Assembly: GCF_001422365.1 (NCBI RefSeq)
Contig: NZ_LMMT01000034.1
Span: 126,678-190,677, forward strand
DNA length: 64,000 nt
Source of the DNA: Pseudorhodoferax sp. Leaf265
GTDB taxonomy: Bacteria; Pseudomonadota; Gammaproteobacteria; Burkholderiales; Burkholderiaceae_C
Direction of reading: 5' to 3'
Shown: positions 10,057 through 19,361 of the stretch, in pieces
Numbering within the stretch: position 1 is the first letter of the stretch
Layout of the letters: every line of letters begins with the position of its first letter
Position numbers and translations under genes: made by a program
Notes under the pieces: generated by a model
Databases searched by the model: none
What the model was told of the DNA's origin: nothing
What the model saw: the letters and a program-made list of their open reading frames with translations, nothing else

Positions 10057-10747
10057 GGCCCGGCAGCCGGCGTACCGGGGCCGCCAGCATCAGCGCGGCG
10101 CAGGCCAGGCCGAACACGTGGGCCTGCACGATGATGTTGCCGCCCACCAGGGCCTCCTCGTGCCGGTCCGGCCCGCGGAGCAACTGGGCACCGAGCCAGG
10201 CCGCGATGGTGCACAGCGCCGCGATGCTGACCGGGTCGAGCCGGCGCACGCCGGGCCACAGCGTCAGCAGGAACAGCCCGTACAGCACGCCGGACAGGCC
10301 GACGTAGTGCGCCAGGTGGGGCAGCAGCAGCACGAACAGCAGCGAGATGCCCAGCGCCAGCACGGCCACCTGGCGCAGCAGCACGCGCGGCGCCGGCGGC
10401 GTGTCGGCCAGCAGCATGCAGACCAGCAGGCCGAGTGCGTTGAGCGCCCAGTGGGCCCAGCCCAGGTGGACCAGGTGGCCGGTCCACAGGCGCCAGAGTT
10501 CGCCCTGCAGCACGGCGCCGCGCTCGTAGCGCAGTGCCTGCAGCCAGGCCTCGGGCAGTGCCTGCAGCGCGCCCAGCAGCACGGCGGCCGCTGCCGCGGC
10601 GAGGAGGGCGCGCTGCCGGGCGCGTGCGGGGGCGGTTGGCATGGGCGGTGCTCCGGTTGTGCGCGCGTCAGTCGACTGCATGCTGCCCCAGAAGCTTGGT
10701 CGCGCGCACGCGCGCCGATGGCAAGAGCCTGGGCAGAGGGCGACGGC

Positions 10748-11620
10748 TCATTGCAGCGGCCTGTCGTTGGGATGGGCGAACAGCTCCAGCACGTCCTGCG
10801 ACGGCGGCCAGTTCAGGTTCAGGCCCTTGGCGGTGATGGGCCGCTCGAACCACTTGCGGTACAGTGCCAGCAGCTCGCCCGATTGCATGAGCCGTGCGAT
10901 CTCCTGGTCGACGATGCGTTTGAGCTGCAGGTCGCCCTGGCGCATCATGCAGCCGTAGGCCTCGCGCGTCATGGGCTGGCCCACGACGATCCAGTCCAGC
11001 GGCTGCTGGGCCTTGGCGCGCTCGCCGTAGAGCAGGGCATCGTCCATCATGAAGGCGTCGGCCTGGCCGCGTTCCAGCGCGGCGAAGGATTCCTCGTGCT
11101 CGCGCGCCGCGAGGATCTGGAACTTCAGCCCGGAGGATTCGGCGAAGGTGCGGATCAGGCGCTCGGAGGTGGTGCCGGATGTCACCACCACGCGCTTTCC
11201 GGCCAGGTCCCTGAAGTCCTGGATGCCGGCGTCGCGGTGCACCATGAGCCGCGTGCTGATGACGAAGAACGAGGTCGAGAACAGCACCTGGCGTGCGCGC
11301 TCGACGTTGTGCGTGGTGGAGCCGCATTCCAGGTCCACGTTGCCGCTGACCACCATGGGGATGCGGTTCTGCGCCGTCACCGGCACCAGCTTGGTGGTCA
11401 GCGCGGGCAGCCGCAGTTCGCGCCGGATCGCCTGCGAGATGAGCGTGGACAGGTCGTGCGCGTAGCCCACCACCTGCTTGCGCGAGTCGTAGTAGGAAAA
11501 GGGCACGGAGGACTGCCGGTGGCCCAGCGTGATGGTGCCGGTCTGCTGGATCTTGCGCAGCGTCTCGCTGGCCAGGGCGGGTGCGGCGCCCAGCAGTGCC
11601 AGCGCGGCCACGGCCAGCAT
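10748..11620 (-). CDS. Polar amino acid ABC transporter substrate-binding protein (GltI-like)
   Basis: A 290-residue periplasmic binding protein of family 3 (glutamate/aspartate type). Residues 1-17 (MLAVAALALLGAAPALA) are a short signal peptide. The mature part starts SETLRKIQQTGTITLGHRQ, with FSYYD and VGYAHDLS as in GltI, and the ligand-site Arg is likely in NVDLECGSTTHNVERARQV. No cognate permease is adjacent. The reading frame is open upstream without interruption to 11890 and encodes a subtilase/GlyGly-CTERM remnant directly before the chosen ATG, so the true start is open to question. No good ribosome site precedes the ATG at 11620. Translation might instead start at 11821 and give a fused product. 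Confidence 0.82.
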   Translation of the reverse strand: MLAVAALALLGAAPALASETLRKIQQTGTITLGHRQSSVPFSYYDSRKQVVGYAHDLSTLISQAIRRELRLPALTTKLVPVTAQNRIPMVVSGNVDLECGSTTHNVERARQVLFSTSFFVISTRLMVHRDAGIQDFRDLAGKRVVVTSGTTSERLIRTFAESSGLKFQILAAREHEESFAALERGQADAFMMDDALLYGERAKAQQPLDWIVVGQPMTREAYGCMMRQGDLQLKRIVDQEIARLMQSGELLALYRKWFERPITAKGLNLNWPPSQDVLELFAHPNDRPLQ

Positions 11621-11821
11621 CCGGCGTCGCGCCTGCCGCAACCCCAGCAGGAGCAGCAGCGCGGGCAGGGGCCAACCCGGCGCACTGCCGCCCGACATGC
11701 CATCGCGCACGCCGGTGTCGACCACGGCGACGACGTCCGCTGCCGGTCGGGCCTGGCCGGGCAAGGCCGTGGCCAGGTCGGCAGCGGCGATCAACAGCGC
11801 AATCGGGCAGATGGGTCGCAT
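11621..11821 (-). pseudogene. Subtilase remnant with GlyGly-CTERM tail, in frame with the next gene
   Basis: From the ATG at 11821 the frame encodes a signal-like segment (MRPICPIALLIAAADLA), then ADVVAVVDTGV, which is the catalytic-aspartate motif of S8 subtilisin-like proteases. After only six more residues it gives GGSAPGWPLPALLLLLGLRQ followed by ARRR, a GlyGly-CTERM tail (Gly-Gly, one hydrophobic span, Arg cluster). The body of the protease, including the His and Ser motifs, is absent. The simplest explanation is a large in-frame deletion in a former rhombosortase substrate gene whose 3' end touched the binding-protein gene. It could still be translated as an odd leader of that protein. 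Confidence 0.6.
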
Positions 11822-11891
11822 GGACAGGCGTGCAATCGGATCGAAACGCCCGGCCGGTGCGCAGGCTGTCACGCGCACCGCGCCGGGCAAG

Positions 11892-11909
11892 GCACCGCGC
11901 AGGCGGTGC
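11892..11909. terminator. Short hairpin after the lipoprotein gene
   Basis: Arms GCACCGC and GCGGTGC with a 4-base loop lie 14 bases past the lipoprotein stop in the direction of its transcription. No T run follows, so this is only a possible Rho-independent end. Confidence 0.3.
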
Positions 11910-11922
11910 GATTCTCAGGCGC

Positions 11923-13728
11923 TCAGAACGGCACCGCGCAGCGGGCGGTCGCGTCGGTCGGGCGGGCTGTGGGCACCATCGTCACGAAGCTGGCTGGCGT
12001 GCCGTAGACCATGCGCCGCTGCGCATAGGCCGCGCTGGCGCCGGTGCCGGTGCCGATCACGAACTGCTTCAGGATGCCGTCGGACGGGTCGATGTTGGTA
12101 AACGGGGCCGCTTTCGCGACGCAGGCCGCGGTGCTGGCCGTGGCGGGGCGGTCGAACGCGACGACCGTCGCCGGTCCCTTCACATACAGGTACTCGACTG
12201 TCTGGCCGGCGCCCGTGCCCGTGGTGAGGCTGAAGTAGCGCCCCGACCAGATGCGCGAACGCGTGGCCTCGCTGAAGCCCGTCACGGCCTGCGCGCCCAA
12301 CGTGCTGCCCAGCTTGACCAGGCGCAGGCCCGACAGCGAGATGCTGCCGTCGGACTGGATGTGGGCCACGCCCGGGTTGCTGGGGACGGACAGGTTGCCG
12401 TTGAAGTCGATCGTGGTCGCGCCGAACTCCACCACGTCGGCATTGCCGGCGCTGACGGCGTAGCTGCCGACCTGCACGCCCACGCTGCGCGCCGTCTCCA
12501 GCGCCGTCGCGGTGCCGGTCTGGCGGTCGTTCTGGTAGTAGAAGGTGCTGTGGGCGTAGCTGCCGTCTTCGAACATCACCATGTACTCGGGCCGGGCCAG
12601 GCCCTGGGGCCGCACCCAGCCGCCGACCAGCGGGTTGCTGGCGCTGGCCACGCGGCTCAGGGCGGTGCCGTCCAGCGTCATGGCGTTGCCCGACACCGTG
12701 GCGCTGTGGGCGCCGGCGGCCGGGCCGCGCGCATTGGCGGCTTCGATGAGTTCCAGCGTCAGCGTGGAGCCGCTCAGGCTGTAGCGGCCATAGCGGTAGC
12801 CCAGGCCATTGTCGAAGGCGTAGTTGGCGCCGACCGGCGTGGCGACGACCTGGTGCACGAAGGTGCCGTCGCCGCCGAACAGGAACACCTCGCGCGTGGT
12901 GCCGTCGGTGCGCACCCAGGCGCCCTCGATGGGCTGGGCCGCGGTGGCGGCCTTGGCCTTGGCCGCGCCGGCCAGCGTGGCAGCGCTGGGCACCAGGCTG
13001 TCGCGCGTGGCCAGGAACAGCGCTTCGCGCTGCTCCGGCGTCAGTGTGGCCGGAATCTGGTAGAGCAGCTGCTGCAGCGAGCCCGGCGCCACGGCGCTGT
13101 AGGCCTCGAAGGCGGCGCGGCTGCCGCCACCCACGCCAGCGCTGACCTCGGCGAAGCCGCGCGTGAGCAGTTGGCCCAGTGCCAGCATCTTTTGTTGCGC
13201 GACAGTGGGCGCTGCGCCGTCGGCAGCCTGGTAGTTGTCGTAGAGCTGGATGCCGCCGACCTGGCCGGCCGTGCCGACCAGGAAGGACAGCAGCGTCTCT
13301 TCGGCCTGCGCCAGGTTGGCCGAACGGCCCGAGTCGACCTCGGACTGCAACAGCGTGGTGTAGGGAGAGATGACGGCATGGCGGCCCAGCGGCGCGGTCA
13401 GCACGTAGGGTGCGACGACGGGGCCCTCGGACGTGGTGCTGGTCGTGGAGGCCTGCACCAGCACGGTGGCGTCGGCGGCCTGCGTGGTGGTGATGGTGAA
13501 GCTGCCGTTGCTGGTCATGGCCGACGGTTCGCCGGCATCGCAGGCGCGGTTGTCGTTCAGGTCCAGGCAGGCGGTCGCGTTGTTCAGGCCGCGGTCGAGC
13601 ACGGTGCCGGTGACCTGGCGTTCGGTCGGGGCCGGCGCGTCATCGCCGCCGCCGCCACCGCAGGCGACCAGGAAGGTGGACGCGGCCAGGGCCAGGGCCG
13701 AGAGGGCGCAGGTGTTGCGGGAATGCAT
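11923..13728 (-). CDS. Predicted lipoprotein of unknown function
   Basis: A 601-residue exported protein. The N-terminus (MHSRNTCALSALALAAS…) ends in a lipobox LVAC followed by a glycine-rich, Asp-containing linker, so it is expected to be lipidated and sent to the outer membrane. The first half carries a carboxypeptidase-regulatory-like segment (VTGTVLDRGLNNATACLDLN, DNRACDAGEP) often seen in large surface lipoproteins. The second half has at least two related beta-rich blocks beginning GAWVRTDGTTREVFLFGGDG and GGWVRPQGLARPEYMVMFED. I do not recognise a named family. It lies 68 bases downstream of the M14 carboxypeptidase on the same strand, with GAGGAAA before the ATG, so the two are probably co-expressed. 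Confidence 0.8.
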   Translation of the reverse strand: MHSRNTCALSALALAASTFLVACGGGGGDDAPAPTERQVTGTVLDRGLNNATACLDLNDNRACDAGEPSAMTSNGSFTITTTQAADATVLVQASTTSTTSEGPVVAPYVLTAPLGRHAVISPYTTLLQSEVDSGRSANLAQAEETLLSFLVGTAGQVGGIQLYDNYQAADGAAPTVAQQKMLALGQLLTRGFAEVSAGVGGGSRAAFEAYSAVAPGSLQQLLYQIPATLTPEQREALFLATRDSLVPSAATLAGAAKAKAATAAQPIEGAWVRTDGTTREVFLFGGDGTFVHQVVATPVGANYAFDNGLGYRYGRYSLSGSTLTLELIEAANARGPAAGAHSATVSGNAMTLDGTALSRVASASNPLVGGWVRPQGLARPEYMVMFEDGSYAHSTFYYQNDRQTGTATALETARSVGVQVGSYAVSAGNADVVEFGATTIDFNGNLSVPSNPGVAHIQSDGSISLSGLRLVKLGSTLGAQAVTGFSEATRSRIWSGRYFSLTTGTGAGQTVEYLYVKGPATVVAFDRPATASTAACVAKAAPFTNIDPSDGILKQFVIGTGTGASAAYAQRRMVYGTPASFVTMVPTARPTDATARCAVPF

Positions 13729-13796
13729 GTGGTTTCCTCGAATTCGTTCTGGTGGGCTGCCGGGCCCGCGGCGCGGGCCCGGCGCATGGACTGGGC

Positions 13797-15950
13797 TCAG
13801 AGGCCGCTGGCCGCGGCCTGCTTGCGGCGACGTTGCAGGGCCAGGCCAGCCAGGCCGGCCAACACGGCCGCCAGGCCGCCGATCGCACCGCCGCCACCGC
13901 TGCTCTTGGCCTCGGCGACGTCCAGGAACGCGGCCGACACGGCGCCGGGCTTGCCGTCGCTGTTGGTGCCCTGCACATAGACCATGTGGCGGCCCGGCGC
14001 CAGGCCGGTCGTGTCGATCTGGCCGAACGCGCGCTTGGTCGCGTCCGGGAAATCGGACTTGGCCTGGTCGGAGGTGCCCAGTTCCAGCGGCTTGCCTTCG
14101 GCACCGGCCTCCCAGGGCATCTGGTCGATGTAGACCTTGGCGCTGGCGATGTTGTAGACCACCGGGTAGGGCGGCGGCAGGATGGTGGACTGGCCCGCGT
14201 TGCTGTAGCGGTAGCGGTTGTCGTCCACCAGCGCGGAGACGTTCACCTTGGTGCCGGCGGGCACGGCTGCGGTCTGCTCGACCTTCACGTCGACCGTGTC
14301 GGGGCCGAACGGCAGCTGGTAGACGCGGTGCAGCGCGCGGCTCATGTAGTGGAAGCCGTTGAAGTTCTCCGGATAGGTCTCGCGGTCGAACACGCCGCAG
14401 TCCTCGTAGAAGGAGCGGCCCATTTCCACCGTGTACGAGGGCGCGCCCAGGAAGCCGTAGAACGCGTCCTTGGTCGTGCCTTCGGTGTTGTAGCTGAGCA
14501 GCTGCTGCGACGAGTAGTTGTTGTGGTAGGCCAGGCGCTGGGCGATGACGGCCATGCCCTTGTTGTTGGGCGTGTGGGTGTTGAAGCCGTTCTCGGCACG
14601 CTCCACGCCCCAGGGCCACAGGATGGCGCGCGCATTGCTGTGCAGGTCGACGAACATGCCGCCCGGGTAGTCTTCGGACGCGCCGGTCTGCCAGTCGAGC
14701 TCGCCGCTGCCGTTGTTGGCGCGGTTCTGGGGGTTGCAGTAGGGGCCGGGGGTGCCGACCAAAGGCTTGCCTGCGCTGTCCACCGCCCACTTGTTGCGGC
14801 CGTCCGGCAGTGCGCCGCCTTCCCACTTGCACTGCGCCTGGTTCCAGGTGCCGCGCACGTAGTTCAGCACGGCCTGCGTTTCGGGTTCGGAGGCTGGGCT
14901 GGTGCCGCGGAAGGTCTCGCCGCAGATGTTGCCGTCCGAGCCGCCGGCACCGCCGGTGGCCCAGCCGAACGGGTAGTTGCGGTTCAGGTCGACGCCCGAG
15001 CCGAGCTGGCCGTTGGTGCCGGTGGTGCACAGCGCGGTCAGGTAGTTGGTGTTCTTGCGCTGGCGGGCCGAGCGGTCCTGTTCGGCGAGCTTGCGGCCGT
15101 CGGGGTTGTGGATGATGTAGTGGTACTGGTTGTTGTCCAGCATCATCGTGGCGTTGGGGTCCTTGCCGTAGTTGTCCAGCAGCCACTCGATGAACTTGGT
15201 GCCGACTTCCTGCGGGGCGTATTCCCGGGCGTGGATGCCGCCGGTCCAGACCATGCGTGGCACTTCCTTGCCTTCCTGCTTGGCGAAGTTGCCGACGACG
15301 ATGGCGCGCACATCGTGCGGCTGGGCCGGGAACAGCGACAGGTTGAAGCGCTGCAGCAGGCTTTGCGGGATGAACTTGGCCAGCAGGCTGGTGTAGCTGG
15401 ACCAGGAGTTGTCGTACTGGTTGTTGACGACGGTAGGCTCCTTGATCTGCGTCTTCATCCAGGCCGGGCCCAGCGTCTTGAGCTGCACCAGGTCCGGGTA
15501 CTTGGCCTTGAGCTCGTCGAAGGTGGCGTAGGTCTGCTCCACGGTGCGGTAGCAGGAGTGCGTGCCGTCGGCGACCGAACTGGGCTGCTCGCGCGAGGAG
15601 CGCTGCAGCGCGCCGGAGGCCTGGTCGCGCGAGCGCGATGCGATGAAGGACTTGATCCGCGCCGTCTCCTCCACGTCGATCTGCACGCCGATGCCCAGGG
15701 CCTCGACGGCATGGAGTTCGGTGTCGCTGACCTCGGCATGGACGGTGCGGGTCTTCTGGTCCACATAGGGGTGGTCCAGCATGCCCGTCAGCTTGGACAG
15801 CTGGTCCTCGGAGGCGTAGGGGATCTTGACCGCATAGACCTGGTCCGGGTCACCGCCATGGGCATGGATGACCCCGGCGGCGCAGGCGAGGACGACGGAG
15901 GCCACGATGGCGGCGACCGGGGTCAGGCGGGGCGGATGGATTCGTTTCAT
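13797..15950 (-). CDS. M14-family zinc carboxypeptidase with GlyGly-CTERM-like tail
   Basis: A 717-residue secreted metallocarboxypeptidase. It has a signal peptide of about 30 residues ending HAHGG. The zinc ligands are His240 and Glu243 (GGIHAREYAPQE) and His437 (DLHSNA); the catalytic Glu is Glu509 (TVEMGRSF). The substrate-binding NRNYPFGW and HNPDG motifs are in place, so the enzyme should be active on C-terminal residues of peptides. The last about 35 residues read SSGGGGAIGGLAAVLAGLAG then LALQRRRK, a GlyGly-CTERM-type sorting tail. Such tails are cut by rhombosortase, and an rrtA gene lies 3 kb away. Export by type II secretion and surface release are likely. The neighbouring lipoprotein gene follows on the same strand. 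Confidence 0.9.
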   Translation of the reverse strand: MKRIHPPRLTPVAAIVASVVLACAAGVIHAHGGDPDQVYAVKIPYASEDQLSKLTGMLDHPYVDQKTRTVHAEVSDTELHAVEALGIGVQIDVEETARIKSFIASRSRDQASGALQRSSREQPSSVADGTHSCYRTVEQTYATFDELKAKYPDLVQLKTLGPAWMKTQIKEPTVVNNQYDNSWSSYTSLLAKFIPQSLLQRFNLSLFPAQPHDVRAIVVGNFAKQEGKEVPRMVWTGGIHAREYAPQEVGTKFIEWLLDNYGKDPNATMMLDNNQYHYIIHNPDGRKLAEQDRSARQRKNTNYLTALCTTGTNGQLGSGVDLNRNYPFGWATGGAGGSDGNICGETFRGTSPASEPETQAVLNYVRGTWNQAQCKWEGGALPDGRNKWAVDSAGKPLVGTPGPYCNPQNRANNGSGELDWQTGASEDYPGGMFVDLHSNARAILWPWGVERAENGFNTHTPNNKGMAVIAQRLAYHNNYSSQQLLSYNTEGTTKDAFYGFLGAPSYTVEMGRSFYEDCGVFDRETYPENFNGFHYMSRALHRVYQLPFGPDTVDVKVEQTAAVPAGTKVNVSALVDDNRYRYSNAGQSTILPPPYPVVYNIASAKVYIDQMPWEAGAEGKPLELGTSDQAKSDFPDATKRAFGQIDTTGLAPGRHMVYVQGTNSDGKPGAVSAAFLDVAEAKSSGGGGAIGGLAAVLAGLAGLALQRRRKQAAASGL

Positions 15951-16274
15951 CGAACGCTAACTCCTCAAAATGGACGTTTAGGCCGAAGGCTGCGGGCATC
16001 GGGGCGCCTGCAGGCCAGCGCTGGCCTCGAGCTCTTGGCGACCCGGGCTGCGTTCGGGAAGGGCAGCGGCCAGGGGCACACTGAACACAAGGCAGTTCAC
16101 GTGCCAGCACCTGCGCGGCGTCAAAGCGCCTGCAAGTGCTTGTTTTGAAAGGAGAGCAATGCGGGGTGTGCCGCGCATCGCGGTCGGAAAACCGAACGCA
16201 AGGCGCTCGGGCGTTCGGAAGTCCGTGCGGTGACCTGCAGCGAGGCCGTGCGCATGGGCGCCTTCAGTCCGCTG
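15951..16274. other. 324-bp intergenic region between M14 carboxypeptidase and PiuC genes
   Basis: This stretch holds the upstream region of the leftward carboxypeptidase gene. Near its right end is a rightward mini-ORF (listed separately) with a strong ribosome site. A hairpin with arms CCGAACGC and GCGTTCGG (16192-16218, 11-base loop) lies inside that mini-ORF. I see no convincing sigma-70 hexamer pair, Fur box or RNA gene. Local composition is less uniformly coding-like than the flanks. Confidence 0.5.
16159..16233 (+). CDS. Possible 24-residue basic peptide (mini-ORF)
   Basis: An ATG at 16159 is preceded by AAAGGAG at ideal spacing. It encodes MRGVPRIAVGKPNARRSGVR then KSVR before a TGA. 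The peptide is rich in Arg and Lys and contains no recognisable domain. It lies on the strand opposite to both neighbours, so it is not an upstream leader of either. The ribosome site is the only positive evidence; chance is quite possible in DNA of this composition. A hairpin overlaps its second half. Confidence 0.2.
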   Translation: MRGVPRIAVGKPNARRSGVRKSVR

Positions 16275-16961
16275 TTAGAACTCCAGCCACATCCGCAGCA
16301 GGTTGTGGTAGGTCGCGGTGAGGCCGATCACGGCCGGATCGGTTTCGCCCACACGGCTGCGCAGGCTCATGAGATGCTGGTCCATGTCGTACAGCAGGCG
16401 GCGCTGCTCGTCGCTGCGGACCATGCTGTGGACCCAGAAGAAGCCAGCCAGGCGCGTGCCCTGCGCGACCGGCTCGACCCGGTGCACGCTGTGGCCGGGG
16501 TACAGCACCACGTCGCCGGCGGGCAGCTTGATCTTTTGCTGACCGTAGGTGTCTTCGATGACGAGTTCGCCGCCCGCGTACTCGTCGGGCTCGGCCAGGA
16601 ACAGCGTGCAGGAGATGTCGGTGCGCACGCGGCCCGCGCCGCCAGGCAGGTAGCGCACCGCGCTGTCCACGTGGTTGCCGAAGCTGTTGGCCTCGCCGCC
16701 GTAGCGGTTGAACAGCGGCGGCGAGATCTGCTTGGGCAGCGCGGCGGAGAAGAACAGCGCATGCCGCGCAAGGCCGGCCAGTACCAGCTGCTGCAGCTGC
16801 TGTGCGGCTTCGCAGGACTCAGGCAGCTGCTGGTTGTTCTTGGCCTGCGCCGATTGCTCGCCCGCCGTCCTGCGGCCATCGCTCCAGGGCGCGTTGGCCA
16901 AGATCTGCCGGGCCCGGCGCACCTCTTCGGGCGTCAGGACCTGCTGGACGTGGACGAGCAT
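16275..16961 (-). CDS. piuC: PiuC/YbiX-type Fe(II)/2-oxoglutarate-dependent hydroxylase
   Basis: A 228-residue PKHD-type hydroxylase. The iron triad is visible as HxD in [10 protein letters not shown] and the distal His in [10 protein letters not shown], with the 2-oxoglutarate Arg in [12 protein letters not shown] a few residues later. Length and N-terminus ([14 protein letters not shown]) match PiuC of Pseudomonas and YbiX of E. coli. It starts 19 bases after the stop of the Fiu-like receptor gene on the same strand. This is the conserved fiu-ybiX pairing, suggesting that it helps handle catecholate siderophores or receptor function under iron limitation. The exact substrate of the family is not settled. 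Confidence 0.92.
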   Translation of the reverse strand: MLVHVQQVLTPEEVRRARQILANAPWSDGRRTAGEQSAQAKNNQQLPESCEAAQQLQQLVLAGLARHALFFSAALPKQISPPLFNRYGGEANSFGNHVDSAVRYLPGGAGRVRTDISCTLFLAEPDEYAGGELVIEDTYGQQKIKLPAGDVVLYPGHSVHRVEPVAQGTRLAGFFWVHSMVRSDEQRRLLYDMDQHLMSLRSRVGETDPAVIGLTATYHNLLRMWLEF

Positions 16962-16980
16962 CGGATGGCCTTTCCCGGGG

Positions 16981-19257
16981 TCAGAACTTCACGCCGAGCG
17001 TGAACTTCGCAGTGCGGGCTTCACCGGGCGTGTAGAAGCCAGGATACAGCTGGTCGCCGTAGACCTTGTTGGTGAGGTTGCTGACGTTGAGCTGCGCGTA
17101 CACGTTGTCGGTGAACTGGTACTCGACCATGGCGTCGTAGGCAATGTAGCCTGGTGCGCTGGCCGTGGTGGAGGCGGCGCCGGTCGTGCCCTGCAGCGGG
17201 CGGTTGCGGGCGGCCCCACGTGCGCCGCCGGCCACGCGCAGCTTGGGCATGAGCTGGTAGCTGATCCAGGTGGCGCCCGAGTGCTTGGGCGTCAGGCCCA
17301 CGGGTGAGCCCACGATACCGGCGGCCACCGCGGTGCCGACCTTGTCGATCTTGGCTTCGTGGGTCCAGGCGTACGACAGGTAGACCTCCAGGGCCGGCGT
17401 GATGCGGCCGACTACGTCGAACTCGACGCCCTGCGAATGGCGCTTGCCGGACAGCACGGGGAAATTGCCCGCGAAGTCGGAGTCGGTGGTGCGCTCGTTG
17501 TACTTCTCGGTGCGGAAGATCGCGGCACGCGTGGACAGCTGGCCGTCCAGCCAGTCGAGCTTGCCGCCGATCTCGATGTTGCGGCTCTTCTCGGCCGGCA
17601 CGTCGGCCGTGCGCTGGTCGGTGTACTGGTAGGTATCGGCCGAGGTGTTGAACGAGGTGCCGTACGAGATGTGGTAAGACTGCGTGGCCGAGGGCTGGAA
17701 CAGCACGCCGAAACGCGAGCTCCACAGCGAAGAGTACGACAGGTCGCTGGAGGTCTTGACGGCCGCGGCGCTGATGGTGTTCATGTCCGCCTTGAAGTTG
17801 TCGTAGCGCAGACCGCCCAGCAGCTTCCATTGCGGCGTCAGGTTCACCACATCCTGGATGTAGGCGCCGTAGGAGTGGCCGGAATAGTCGCTGCCCGGGC
17901 GGTAGACGGGGTCAACGGCGGTCCGGGTGCCGTCGTTGGGCGTGCCGACCGAGGTGCCGCCCTTGTTGAAGTTGGTGCCGACTAGGCCGGTGCCCGTGAC
18001 GGCCACGAAACGGTCGGCTGACTCGCGTGCCGCGTCGACGCCGGTCAGGATCTCGTGCTTCATGCCCAGCCACTGGAAGCTGTTGCTGTAGTCGCTCTGC
18101 ACGTAGGTGCCGCGGATCTTGTCCTTGCGGGGTGCCAGTCCGCTGCGGGTCATGGCGGTCTGGTCAGTCAGCGTGGCCGCGGTGACGGCCGGCGTGCCGG
18201 CCGGGCAGGTACCGGTGGCGGTGAGAGCTACGCCACAGTAGCCAGCCGTGGTGCCCCAGGAAGCACGGTGGAACACGCCGCTGCGCATTTGCGTGCGCAG
18301 CTCGCCACCGCCTCCAGCGAAGCGGTGCTTCCAGGACGCCGCGCCGTAGGTGGCCTCGCCGCGCAGGTAGTCGCTGTCGGTGCCGTAGAAGTTGCGCGCA
18401 GAGATGTCCTTGGCGACGCTGCCGGACAGGTAGCGCAGCGAGGACATCGGCACGTTGTCGGTGTTCAGGTAGAACAGGCCGACCGAGAACTCGTCGGCCG
18501 TGCCGATGCCCCAGCGGTAGGTGGGCGCGATGCCTTCCTTGTCGATCTCAGCGCCGAAGTTGCTGGCCTTTTGCTTCATGACGTTCACGCGCAGCGCGGC
18601 GTTCTCGCCCACGATGGCATTGAAGTCGCCGGTCACGCGGATGCTGCCGCCTGTGCCGACGGTGGTCACCACCTCCTGCTCGGTGATGAGCTTGGGCTGC
18701 TTGGTCACCTGGTTGATCACGCCGCCGGTGGAGCCACGGCCGAACAGCATGGAAGCCGAGCCGCGCATGACCTCGATGCGGTCGTAGTTGAAGCTGTCCC
18801 GGTCGTACTGCGAGGGATCCTTCATGCCGTCGATCAGCAGGTCGCCCGTGGTGGCCACCGGGAAGCCGCGCATGCGGATGTCCTGGTCCGTGCCATTCTC
18901 GGTAGCGGCGAAGGTGATACCGGCGGTGTAGTGCAACGCCTGCTTGAGTGTCTCCAGCTTCGCGTCGTCGATCAGCCTTTCGGTCATGACGGTGATGGAC
19001 TGGGGAATGTCGCGGATTTCCTGTTGACCCTTGCCGATGGTGGTGCGGTTGGTCTGCAGGTTCTCCTTGGAGTTCTCTTCCGCGGTGGCCTTGACGTTGA
19101 CCTGGGGCAGGCTGGCGCCCGTGGCCGTGGTCTGGGCGCCGACAGCGCAGGACGCCACCATCAGGCCGAAGCCGGCGGCAAGCGCCCCCAAAGGCAGGAT
19201 GGGGTTGGAGGCGTCGGGCTGTTGCGCGGTTGCGCGCAAGTGCTTGGTGTGGGTCAT
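16981..19257 (-). CDS. fiu: Fiu-like TonB-dependent catecholate siderophore receptor
   Basis: A 758-residue outer-membrane receptor without an N-terminal signalling domain. A signal peptide ends at about GAQT. The TonB box region precedes the plug ([53 protein letters not shown]). The 22-strand barrel ends with the usual aromatic C-terminus GVKF. The plug signature FGRGSTGG and the immediate downstream piuC gene are those of Fiu/PiuA receptors that import mono- and di-catecholate iron chelates. The start at 19257 is set by [17 protein letters not shown], a lead typical of the group. It lies 104 bases downstream of another receptor gene on the same strand and may be read through from it. Confidence 0.9.
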   Translation of the reverse strand: MTHTKHLRATAQQPDASNPILPLGALAAGFGLMVASCAVGAQTTATGASLPQVNVKATAEENSKENLQTNRTTIGKGQQEIRDIPQSITVMTERLIDDAKLETLKQALHYTAGITFAATENGTDQDIRMRGFPVATTGDLLIDGMKDPSQYDRDSFNYDRIEVMRGSASMLFGRGSTGGVINQVTKQPKLITEQEVVTTVGTGGSIRVTGDFNAIVGENAALRVNVMKQKASNFGAEIDKEGIAPTYRWGIGTADEFSVGLFYLNTDNVPMSSLRYLSGSVAKDISARNFYGTDSDYLRGEATYGAASWKHRFAGGGGELRTQMRSGVFHRASWGTTAGYCGVALTATGTCPAGTPAVTAATLTDQTAMTRSGLAPRKDKIRGTYVQSDYSNSFQWLGMKHEILTGVDAARESADRFVAVTGTGLVGTNFNKGGTSVGTPNDGTRTAVDPVYRPGSDYSGHSYGAYIQDVVNLTPQWKLLGGLRYDNFKADMNTISAAAVKTSSDLSYSSLWSSRFGVLFQPSATQSYHISYGTSFNTSADTYQYTDQRTADVPAEKSRNIEIGGKLDWLDGQLSTRAAIFRTEKYNERTTDSDFAGNFPVLSGKRHSQGVEFDVVGRITPALEVYLSYAWTHEAKIDKVGTAVAAGIVGSPVGLTPKHSGATWISYQLMPKLRVAGGARGAARNRPLQGTTGAASTTASAPGYIAYDAMVEYQFTDNVYAQLNVSNLTNKVYGDQLYPGFYTPGEARTAKFTLGVKF

Positions 19258-19361
19258 GGTCGTTACGTCGTTGCTGGTGGACAAGGAAGTTCTGTGCTGA
19301 GAGCTCTTCCACCACCTGCCGCACGAGATCCGAAAAGGGGAACTGCGGTATGTCGCGAGCT

